A stretch of DNA of 24,080 nucleotides from JBAUHN01 sp049680295 (lineage in GTDB: Bacteria; Pseudomonadota; Alphaproteobacteria; Rhodobacterales; Rhodobacteraceae): contig JBAUHN010000142.1 in assembly GCA_049680295.1 (NCBI GenBank), positions 1 to 24,080 on the forward strand. Direction: 5' to 3'. This document shows, piece after piece, positions 15,865-22,208 of this stretch. The notes beneath the pieces are model-generated. The model saw only the letters and a list, made by a program, of their open reading frames with translations, was not told where the DNA came from and did no database searches. The stretch's first letter is position 1. Each line of letters opens with the position of its first letter. Position numbers and translations under genes: made by a program.

Positions 15865-16604
15865 ACCTTTCACGCGGACGCGCCCGGTTTGGCATTTTGG
15901 TGCCTTTCACCAATTCCAACATTGAGCCCGATATGACGACGTTGCGACCCGCTGGGGTTTCGCTGCATTTCACACGGATGGGCGGCTATGATGCAGATGA
16001 AATCCCGGATGAAAAACAGATGCAGGGGCTGGGATCGGCAGGGTTGGATGAACCTTTGCAGCTTTTGTCAGGGGTGCAACCAGACGTTATTTTATACGGC
16101 TGCACGTCGGCGACATTGACACATGGGCCGGCATTTGACCGCGCATTGTCCGACCGGATCAAAAAAAGCAGCGGTGCTGAAACGGTGACGGCCGCCGGCG
16201 CATTGGTTTGTGCCTTGTCCGCCCTTGGCGTGACGCGGATCGGTTTTGCATCGCCTTACGTCCCGGCCATCAACGATTTGGCCGTTGATTTTCTGGCTGA
16301 TAAGGGCGTCGAGACTGTGGCAAGGTCGGAGGTCACCGAAATCCTTGGCAACGATGGCCAAGGCGCGTTGTCGCCGGATGCGGTGTTCGACCTTGGGCTA
16401 AAGGCGGACCGGCCCGATGCGCAGGCGTTGGTCCTGTCGTGCACCGATATGCGCAGCGTTGAGGTTTTGGCCCGGCTGGAAGCGGCGATTGGCAAGCCGG
16501 TCATCAGCTCTAATCAGGCGATGATGTTTCAGGCGCTGCGATTGATCGGCTTAGAATCTCAGATTGAAGGTTACGGCCAGTTGTTGGAAAGGGCGCATTC
16601 ATGA
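15861..16604 (+). CDS. Maleate isomerase / arylmalonate decarboxylase-type protein (Asp/Glu racemase superfamily)
   Basis: A 247-aa protein with the two-cysteine Asp/Glu racemase architecture. FGILVPFTNSNIEPD (10-24) matches the maleate cis-trans isomerase/AMDase N-terminus (usually PSSNT-E), ILYGCTSAT (77-85) carries C81, and VLSCTDMRS (191-199) carries C194. Both cysteines are present, which favours racemase or isomerase activity over decarboxylation, since arylmalonate decarboxylase keeps only one. The start overlaps the aminotransferase stop as ATGA (15861-15864). In this operon it might invert the stereocentre of a hydantoin-derived or dicarboxylic intermediate; hydantoin racemases belong to the same superfamily but differ in sequence. 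Family confident, substrate unknown. Confidence 0.87.
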   Translation: MNLSRGRARFGILVPFTNSNIEPDMTTLRPAGVSLHFTRMGGYDADEIPDEKQMQGLGSAGLDEPLQLLSGVQPDVILYGCTSATLTHGPAFDRALSDRIKKSSGAETVTAAGALVCALSALGVTRIGFASPYVPAINDLAVDFLADKGVETVARSEVTEILGNDGQGALSPDAVFDLGLKADRPDAQALVLSCTDMRSVEVLARLEAAIGKPVISSNQAMMFQALRLIGLESQIEGYGQLLERAHS

Positions 16605-16654
16605 GGTTCCATTTTGTGATGTTTGAACTCAAATTGGCGGCGTCGAATGTCTGA
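16601..16654 (+). CDS. Possible 17-codon coupling minigene
   Basis: An ATG at 16601 overlaps the racemase stop as ATGA, has GGAAAGGG about 7 nt upstream, and opens a 17-codon frame (MRFHFVMFELKLAASNV) that stops at 16652-16654, a few bases past the dehydrogenase ATG (16647). It bridges the 42-bp gap between two operon genes and could bring terminating ribosomes to the weakly led dehydrogenase start. A functional peptide is not implied; it may also be chance. Confidence 0.35.
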   Translation: MRFHFVMFELKLAASNV

Positions 16655-17615
16655 TGCGCCCCGAATTTTGTTGCACAATGCTGAAACCACCGCGCTTGCG
16701 CATAAATTGCATGCAGCGGCCCCAAACGCTACAATATTTGAATGCAATACCTATGCCGATCTGCCACAGGTGATCGCCGATTGCCGTCCTGATATTGTGT
16801 ACTCCGTTCGGTTTGACGGCACGGCAGGGTTTCCAAAAGACGCGCTTTTCGCAACGGGAGGACCAGTCTGGATCGCCAATGGCGGGGCGGGAACGGATCA
16901 TTTTGGAACATGGGATCCAAGCCGGGTGACAGTAACAAACGCCGCCGGGGTCGCGGCAGATATGATGGCGGAATATGTCTTGGGCGGGTTTTTGCACTTC
17001 ACGCTGGATGTGCCGGGGTTGCAGCGGGACAAGCGGGACAAAAAATGGGCTGCACGCACGGTCAGGTCCCTGAAAGGCCGCACACTTCTTATTGTGGGAC
17101 TGGGACACACCGGCTGCGCAATCGCGGCGCGGGCCCGTGCCTTTGGGATGTATGTGATCGGCACACGGGCGCGCCCGCGCGCCATGCCGATGATTGACGA
17201 AGTCTGGCCATCTGAGGACCTTCAGCAGATTTTGCCCCACGCTGATTTCATCGCGGTCTCGACGCCACTGACCCCTGCGACGCGCGGGTTAATTGGTGCG
17301 GCACAGATCAATGCCATGAAACCCGGCGTCATTCTTGCCGATGTGTCGCGCGGGGGCATTGTCGATCAGATATCCGTCATTCGCGCGCTGAAAAGCGGTC
17401 AGATCGCAGGGGCGGCTTTGGATGTGTTTGAGGTTGAACCGATCCCCGAAAACAACCCGCTTTGGAAGCTTGAAAACCTGATAATCTCGCCGCATTGCTC
17501 ATCGGTCTATGACGGCTGGGAAGACGCCTCATTCGATCTGTTTTTGTCCAACCTTGCCCGCTGGATAAACGGTGGGACGCTGGTCAATATCGTTGATCCG
17601 GGACGTGGATACTGA
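16647..17615 (+). CDS. D-2-hydroxyacid dehydrogenase family protein
   Basis: A 322-aa NAD(P)-dependent dehydrogenase of the D-isomer-specific 2-hydroxyacid family, which interconverts 2-keto acids and D-2-hydroxy acids. The Rossmann motif GLGHTG is at 151-156, within the LLIVGLGHTGCAIAARARAFG stretch. The catalytic triad fits: R235 in DVSRGGIVD, E264 in FEVEPIPENNPLW and H283 in SPHCSSV. TRA rather than an acidic residue follows the second strand (about 173-175), which hints at NADP use. The start at 16647 gives a normal N-terminus (APRILLHNAE); an upstream in-frame TTG would add eight unlike residues. It is the last gene of the hydantoinase operon and could reduce the keto acid made by the aminotransferase. 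It converges on the ligase gene with only 16 bp between stops. Confidence 0.9.
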   Translation: MSDAPRILLHNAETTALAHKLHAAAPNATIFECNTYADLPQVIADCRPDIVYSVRFDGTAGFPKDALFATGGPVWIANGGAGTDHFGTWDPSRVTVTNAAGVAADMMAEYVLGGFLHFTLDVPGLQRDKRDKKWAARTVRSLKGRTLLIVGLGHTGCAIAARARAFGMYVIGTRARPRAMPMIDEVWPSEDLQQILPHADFIAVSTPLTPATRGLIGAAQINAMKPGVILADVSRGGIVDQISVIRALKSGQIAGAALDVFEVEPIPENNPLWKLENLIISPHCSSVYDGWEDASFDLFLSNLARWINGGTLVNIVDPGRGY

Positions 17616-17631
17616 CCCCCCCGGGACCTGT

Positions 17632-18942
17632 TTATTCTTTCGATCGGTTGTCGACCACGCGTTTTGCTTTGCCCTCTGACCGCGCGACCTGTCCGGGGTC
17701 AGCGACGATCACGTCGGAGCTGATACCGACAACGGCCTTTACCTTACGCTGCAACAGTTCGGATTGCTCACGGCGGGACGCGGCGTCGGCGGCATCTGGC
17801 ATGCTTTCAACATGGATTTTCATGCTGTCCATCCGACCTTTGGAAACCAGCTCAATCTGGAAATGAGGGCTTAGACCGGGCGTTTTCAATATCTGCTCTT
17901 CGATCTGGGTAGGAAAGACATTGACCCCGCGCAGGATGATCATGTCGTCAGACCTGCCGGTAATTTTTTCGATCCGCCGCATGCTGCGGGCGGTCCCCGG
18001 CAACAGGCGCGTCAGATCGCGGGTGCGGTAGCGAATGATCGGCAGTCCTTCCTTTGTCAATGTGGTAAACACCAGCTCACCTTCTTCGCCATCGCCGACA
18101 ACTTCACCGGTTTGCGGATCTATGATCTCGGGGTAAAAATGGTCTTCCCACACGTGCAGTCCGTCTTTGGTTTCAACGCATTCGTTTGCAACGCCGGGGC
18201 CCATTATTTCGGACAGCCCGTAGATATCAACCGCATGCATATCGAAAGCGTCCTCGATTTCGCGACGCATTGAGTTTGTCCAAGGTTCAGCGCCAAAGAT
18301 CGCGGTCTGCAACGAACATGCACGAGGGTCGAGCCCTTGGCGTTGAAACTCTTCCAGAATATTCAGCATGTAAGACGGCGTCACCATGATCGCGTCTGGT
18401 TTGAAATCCTGGATCAGTTGCACTTGTTTGGCCGTTTGCCCCCCCGACATCGGCACGACCGTCGCGCCTAGTTTTTCGATGCCGTAATGCGCGCCCAAAC
18501 CGCCGGTAAACAGGCCATAACCGTATGAATTCTGGACCATATCACCGGGCTTGACACCTGATGCGCGCAAGCTGCGGGCCACCAGTGTTGCCCAATTTTC
18601 AATATCCTGCGCGGTGTAGCCGACAACGGTGGGCTGACCCGTCGTGCCCGAAGACGCATGGATGCGCGAAATCTGTGATCTGGGAACTGCGAGCATTCCA
18701 AAAGGGTAGTTGTCGCGCAGGTCCGCTTTGACGGTAAATGGAAACTTCGCAATGTCATCAAGAGTGACAAAATCGTCAGGCGTCACGCCTGCGGCCTGAA
18801 AGCTGCGGGCGTAGTGCGGTACGTTATCATAGGCATGGCGCAGCGACCATTTCAGCCGCTCCAACTGCAATGCCGAGATTTCGTCGCGGCTGGCGATTTC
18901 GATCAGGTCCAGGCTGGCGCGGTCGGGTGTCAGGTCTTTCAT
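17632..18942 (-). CDS. Phenylacetate-CoA ligase-like (PaaK-type) aryl-CoA ligase
   Basis: A 436-aa adenylate-forming ligase of PaaK size (about 430-440 aa; classical benzoate-CoA ligases are over 500). The nucleotide loop ASSGTTGQPT is at 96-105, VDIYGLSEIMGPGVANEC is the PaaK-type A5 region near 235, IRYRTRDLT (A7), ITGRSDDMIILRGVNVFPTQ (hinge/A8) and a C-terminal EGKAKRV with the adenylation lysine follow. It would make an aryl-CoA thioester from ATP, CoA and an aromatic acid. Phenylacetate is the family's usual substrate, but no phenylacetyl-CoA epoxidase gene is here. Being divergent from a box cluster, it probably activates benzoate or a substituted benzoate; this is inference. The start at 18942 has AAGGA upstream. 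Confidence 0.88.
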   Translation of the reverse strand: MKDLTPDRASLDLIEIASRDEISALQLERLKWSLRHAYDNVPHYARSFQAAGVTPDDFVTLDDIAKFPFTVKADLRDNYPFGMLAVPRSQISRIHASSGTTGQPTVVGYTAQDIENWATLVARSLRASGVKPGDMVQNSYGYGLFTGGLGAHYGIEKLGATVVPMSGGQTAKQVQLIQDFKPDAIMVTPSYMLNILEEFQRQGLDPRACSLQTAIFGAEPWTNSMRREIEDAFDMHAVDIYGLSEIMGPGVANECVETKDGLHVWEDHFYPEIIDPQTGEVVGDGEEGELVFTTLTKEGLPIIRYRTRDLTRLLPGTARSMRRIEKITGRSDDMIILRGVNVFPTQIEEQILKTPGLSPHFQIELVSKGRMDSMKIHVESMPDAADAASRREQSELLQRKVKAVVGISSDVIVADPGQVARSEGKAKRVVDNRSKE

Positions 18943-19095
18943 GTATCATCCTTACTGGCGTTCTGCGCGTCGTATCGCAAACACAGGTGCCCGTTTTTGT
19001 CTTGTGCTTTCGTGTTTACCATTCATCATTTCATTGAGGGAGTCGAGAAGGCGCGGGGCGCGTGTGTGCAGAGCCCGCAGTCGGACAGATTGCTG

Positions 19096-19115
19096 TGAAA
19101 TACCGGTGTATTTCA
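19096..19115. promoter_or_regulatory. 8+8-bp inverted repeat between the ligase and box units
   Basis: TGAAATAC-CGGT-GTATTTCA has perfect 8-bp arms and a 4-bp centre. It lies in the 222-bp gap between the divergent ligase and hydrolase genes, 50 bp before the hydrolase start. TTGCTG abuts it upstream (19090-19095), so a repressor bound here could block a plus-strand promoter. It is unlike the TGCA motifs before boxC, which suggests a second regulator. The rest of the gap shows no clear promoter pair and no gene. Confidence 0.6.
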
Positions 19116-19164
19116 GGTATCAAAACGGTAGGAATGTTGCATTGAATTCGGGGGTTATCGTCAG

Positions 19165-19980
19165 ATGAGTATCTGGAAAGAAACAGGCAGGCTGCGCGTT
19201 GGGCAAACAGGTCTGGATTACAAATGTATCGGGCCAGGCCCGGATCAGGCACCGACAATCGTCATGCTGCACGAGGGTTTGGGCTGCATCGCCCTGTGGC
19301 GGGATTTTCCCGAAAAGCTGGCGGCTGCAACCGGGTGTGGTGTGCTGGTCTATTCACGCGCGGGATATGGCCAGTCTGATCCGGCGGAATTGCCCCGGTC
19401 CACTGATTATATGACCCGCGAGGCACAAGATGTATTGCCGCAGGTTCTGGACGCTTTTGACGTCCGAAATGCTGTGTTGCTGGGGCATAGCGACGGGGCC
19501 ACAATCGCGGCGATCTATGCCGGTAGTGTCTGGGACGCGCGCGTTCGCGGTCTGGTGCTGATGGCCCCGCATTTCTTTAGCGAAAAGATCGGACTGGAGG
19601 AAATCGCGCGGGCGAAAACCGCCTTTCAAACCGGCAATCTGGCGGCCCGAATGGCCAAATATCATCGCGCCCCAGAGGCTACTTTTTATGGCTGGTGCAA
19701 CCCGTGGCTGGACCCGGAATTCATCGATTGGAATGTTGCTGAAGTGATCGACTATCTGCGCATTCCGACCTTGGCGATCCAGGGCGCGCAGGATGCGTTT
19801 GGAACACTGGACCAAATTACCGAGTTGGAACAACGCTCCTATGCGCCGGTTGATGTGGTCATTCTGGATGATTGCGGCCACATCCCATTTGTGGACCAAC
19901 CCGTGGCGACGCTGTCTTCGGTGGTGGATTTTGTAGCACGGTTGCAACGCATCGAAACGGTCAAGGTGGCCGTCGGATAA
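19165..19980 (+). CDS. Alpha/beta hydrolase, first gene of the box-pathway operon
   Basis: A 271-aa single-domain alpha/beta hydrolase with a complete predicted triad: S109 in the elbow GHSDGAT, D210 in QGAQDAFGT and H239 in DCGHIPF. MLHEGLG (34-40) is the oxyanion region. There is no signal peptide, so it acts in the cytoplasm. The start ATG at 19165 follows a G-rich stretch, and its stop TAA shares its last base with the next start (TAATG, 19978-19982). Its place ahead of boxC, boxB and boxA suggests a job in benzoyl-CoA oxidation, for example hydrolysing a thioester or lactone side product; hydrolase genes are known near box clusters, but no specific reaction can be assigned. Confidence 0.85.
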   Translation: MSIWKETGRLRVGQTGLDYKCIGPGPDQAPTIVMLHEGLGCIALWRDFPEKLAAATGCGVLVYSRAGYGQSDPAELPRSTDYMTREAQDVLPQVLDAFDVRNAVLLGHSDGATIAAIYAGSVWDARVRGLVLMAPHFFSEKIGLEEIARAKTAFQTGNLAARMAKYHRAPEATFYGWCNPWLDPEFIDWNVAEVIDYLRIPTLAIQGAQDAFGTLDQITELEQRSYAPVDVVILDDCGHIPFVDQPVATLSSVVDFVARLQRIETVKVAVG

Positions 19981-20420
19981 TGTCGGATCAACCCATTCGG
20001 TTGCCGGATCATGCCTACGTTCCCGGTATCACAACGCGACATCCTGAGGGTGCGTTTGATGACAGTCGCGCAACTGTCAGCCAAGGCATGTCAGAAGATG
20101 CACTGGCGCAATCGGCGGCTTTTCAAGCTGGGTTGCTCTATCGCGCGGCGGGGTATTTCTGGGAGGCCCATGAAGTGCTGGAACCTGTCTGGATGGCCTG
20201 CCCGCAGCCGTCGGATGCCCGTGCGTTGGTTCAGGGGATCATTCAATTGGCCAATGCGCAGCTAAAACTTGTGATGCAGCGCCCGAAGGCTGTGGTCCGG
20301 CTTTGTGATATCGCCGACGCCCATCTGGCGGCTATTGGCGGGGCGACTGTTCTGGGGTGCGATGTCAGCCAGTTACGCGATGAAATTGCTGCGGTTCGAA
20401 TTGTTGCAAGTGAAGTATGA
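19980..20420 (+). CDS. DUF309 domain protein
   Basis: A 146-aa protein carrying the DUF309 helical signature: AGYFWEAHEVLEPVW (57-71) with the HExLE-xW core, followed by LVQGIIQLANAQLKL (83-97). The biochemical role of DUF309 is not established. The start at 19980 overlaps the hydrolase stop by one base, so the two are translated together. A longer reading from 19872 lies inside the hydrolase gene and lacks similarity. Its stop at 20418-20420 is followed by the TGCA-rich boxC control region, so boxC may be expressed both by read-through and from its own promoter. The histidine/glutamate core could bind a ligand or metal, but this is speculation. Confidence 0.85.
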   Translation: MSDQPIRLPDHAYVPGITTRHPEGAFDDSRATVSQGMSEDALAQSAAFQAGLLYRAAGYFWEAHEVLEPVWMACPQPSDARALVQGIIQLANAQLKLVMQRPKAVVRLCDIADAHLAAIGGATVLGCDVSQLRDEIAAVRIVASEV

Positions 20421-20489
20421 TGCATGTAATGATGAGCATTCAGTAAGAAAAGTGAATTATAATGCATTTTTCGACATTACCGGAGTGCA
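20405..20489 (+). promoter_or_regulatory. boxC promoter region with TATAAT and clustered TGCA motifs
   Basis: A perfect TATAAT lies at 20458-20463 with no good -35 at normal spacing. Four TGCA motifs occur at 20405, 20421, 20463 and 20486; the third overlaps the -10. TGCA repeats are the operator core of BzdR/BoxR-type regulators of benzoate degradation in Azoarcus. Repression by a BoxR-like protein relieved by benzoyl-CoA is a reasonable inference. The regulator gene is not in the window. Confidence 0.55.
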
Positions 20490-20525
20490 AGAACTGCCCG
20501 ATAGTCGCTAAAAAGGACAACCAAC

Positions 20526-22187
20526 ATGACGAAAGTCATCGAATTTCAAACCAGCCCGTCCGAATACAAGCACTGGCGGGTCACCTATGATGGTCCGGTG
20601 GCGCAGCTTATCATGGACGTGGACGAGAACGCGGGCCTGTTTGACGGCTATCAGCTTAAGCTGAATTCCTATGATCTGGGGGTGGATATCGAACTGGCGG
20701 ATGTGGTCCAACGCATGCGGTTTGAACATCCGGAAGTCAAAGTTGTGGTAATGCAGTCGGGCAAGGACAATGTCTTTTGTGCCGGTGCCAATATTCGCAT
20801 GCTGGGCGGCGCGGCGCACAGTCACAAGGTCAATTTCTGCAAGTTCACCAATGAAACCCGTAACACATACGAGGCGGCCGAGGTGGACAGTGGCCAGAAA
20901 TATATCGCCGCCATCAAAGGTGCCTGTGCGGGTGGCGGCTATGAATTGGCGCTGGCATGCAACCATATCATGCTGACCGATGACAGCGCGTCGTCTGTTG
21001 CGCTGCCCGAGGTTCCGCTGTTGGCGGTTTTGCCGGGGACGGGCGGGCTGACGCGGGTCACGGATAAACGCAAATTGCGCCGCGACCGCGCCGATATTTT
21101 CTGTTCAACCGAAGAAGGTGTCAAAGGCAAGCGCGCGAAGGCATGGGGTCTTGTTGATGAGGTGATTGCGAACTCGAAATTCGATGAGACCGTTCAGCAA
21201 CGGGCGCGTGAATTTGCTGCGGGTTCGGCTAAACCGGATGTCGAAACAGGGGTGGCTTTGACGCCGCTTAGCAAGACCGTCGATAAGGATGGATCGCTTG
21301 CCTACAGTTTGGTCGATGTGTCGTTGGACCGCATGGCCCGCAGCGCGACCATCACATTGCACGGCCCAAAAGATGCCGCGCCAGCGGATATGGCGGCGGT
21401 TTTGGCTGAGGGCGACCAGTTCTATTTGCTGCGATTGGCGCGCGAATTAGACGATGCAGTTCTTCATTTGCGGATCAATGAAACACAAGCCGGATTGCTG
21501 ATGTTTCGCACGCAGGGAGATCCGGCGTTGGTTGCTGCCTATGATGCTTTGCTGACAGGTAACGCGGATCACTGGCTGGCCAATGAGGTGCGGCACTATT
21601 GGAAACGTATTCTAAAGCGCATTGATGTGACATCCCGGTCGATGGTGGCTTTGGTCGAGCACGGATCGTGCTTTGCAGGGGTGCTGGCAGAACTGCTGTT
21701 TGCGGTGGATCGCAGCTACATGATGGAAGATGAATTTGACGGCGATAACCGCCATCTGGCCTCGATTACTTTGACGGATGCGAATTTTGGGCCCTATCCC
21801 ATGGGCAATGGCCTTACGCGATTGCAGACCCGTTTTTGGGGCGCACCCGACCAAGTTGATGTGATCAAAGGTAAAATCGGTGCTGCACTTGAGGCGGAAG
21901 ACGCCGACGATCTGGGGTTGGTGACGATGATCCTTGATGACATTGATTGGGACGACGAAATTCGCATCTTTGCCGAGGAACGCGCCAGCTTTAGCCCGGA
22001 CGCTATGACCGGAATGGAGGCGAATTTGCGTTTTGCCGGACCGGAAACGATGGAAACCCGCATTTTTGGCAGGCTTACTGCGTGGCAAAACTGGATATTC
22101 AACCGTCCCAATGCCGTTGGTGAGAATGGTGCCTTGCAGCGCTATGGCACCGGGGTACGTGGCGCATACGATATGGACCGCGTCTAG
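20526..22187 (+). CDS. boxC: 2,3-epoxybenzoyl-CoA dihydrolase BoxC
   Basis: A 553-aa protein of BoxC length (about 550-560 aa), a double crotonase-fold enzyme. It opens the epoxide ring of 2,3-epoxybenzoyl-CoA using two waters, giving 3,4-dehydroadipyl-CoA semialdehyde and formate. The oxyanion-hole regions of the first crotonase half are FCAGANIRML (84-93) and KGACAGGGYELALACNHI (131-148), followed by ALPEVPLLAVLPGTGGLTR (159-177). The N-terminal EYKHWRVTYDGPVAQLIMDV is highly characteristic of BoxC. AAAAGGA lies upstream of the ATG. It is followed after 21 bp by boxB. The enzyme acts in the cytoplasm directly after the BoxAB epoxidase. Confidence 0.97.
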   Translation: MTKVIEFQTSPSEYKHWRVTYDGPVAQLIMDVDENAGLFDGYQLKLNSYDLGVDIELADVVQRMRFEHPEVKVVVMQSGKDNVFCAGANIRMLGGAAHSHKVNFCKFTNETRNTYEAAEVDSGQKYIAAIKGACAGGGYELALACNHIMLTDDSASSVALPEVPLLAVLPGTGGLTRVTDKRKLRRDRADIFCSTEEGVKGKRAKAWGLVDEVIANSKFDETVQQRAREFAAGSAKPDVETGVALTPLSKTVDKDGSLAYSLVDVSLDRMARSATITLHGPKDAAPADMAAVLAEGDQFYLLRLARELDDAVLHLRINETQAGLLMFRTQGDPALVAAYDALLTGNADHWLANEVRHYWKRILKRIDVTSRSMVALVEHGSCFAGVLAELLFAVDRSYMMEDEFDGDNRHLASITLTDANFGPYPMGNGLTRLQTRFWGAPDQVDVIKGKIGAALEAEDADDLGLVTMILDDIDWDDEIRIFAEERASFSPDAMTGMEANLRFAGPETMETRIFGRLTAWQNWIFNRPNAVGENGALQRYGTGVRGAYDMDRV

Positions 22188-22208
22188 GGCGCACAGGAAA
22201 GGCAAGAC

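Noticed and set aside
17616..17631. Terminator between the convergent dehydrogenase and ligase genes
   Set aside because: The 16-bp gap holds only a short C/G-rich palindrome (CCCGGG) with no stem of useful length.
18943..19164. Short plus-strand frames in the ligase/hydrolase gap
   Set aside because: They overlap the ligase start or end without a family match; the region is better explained as a divergent control region.
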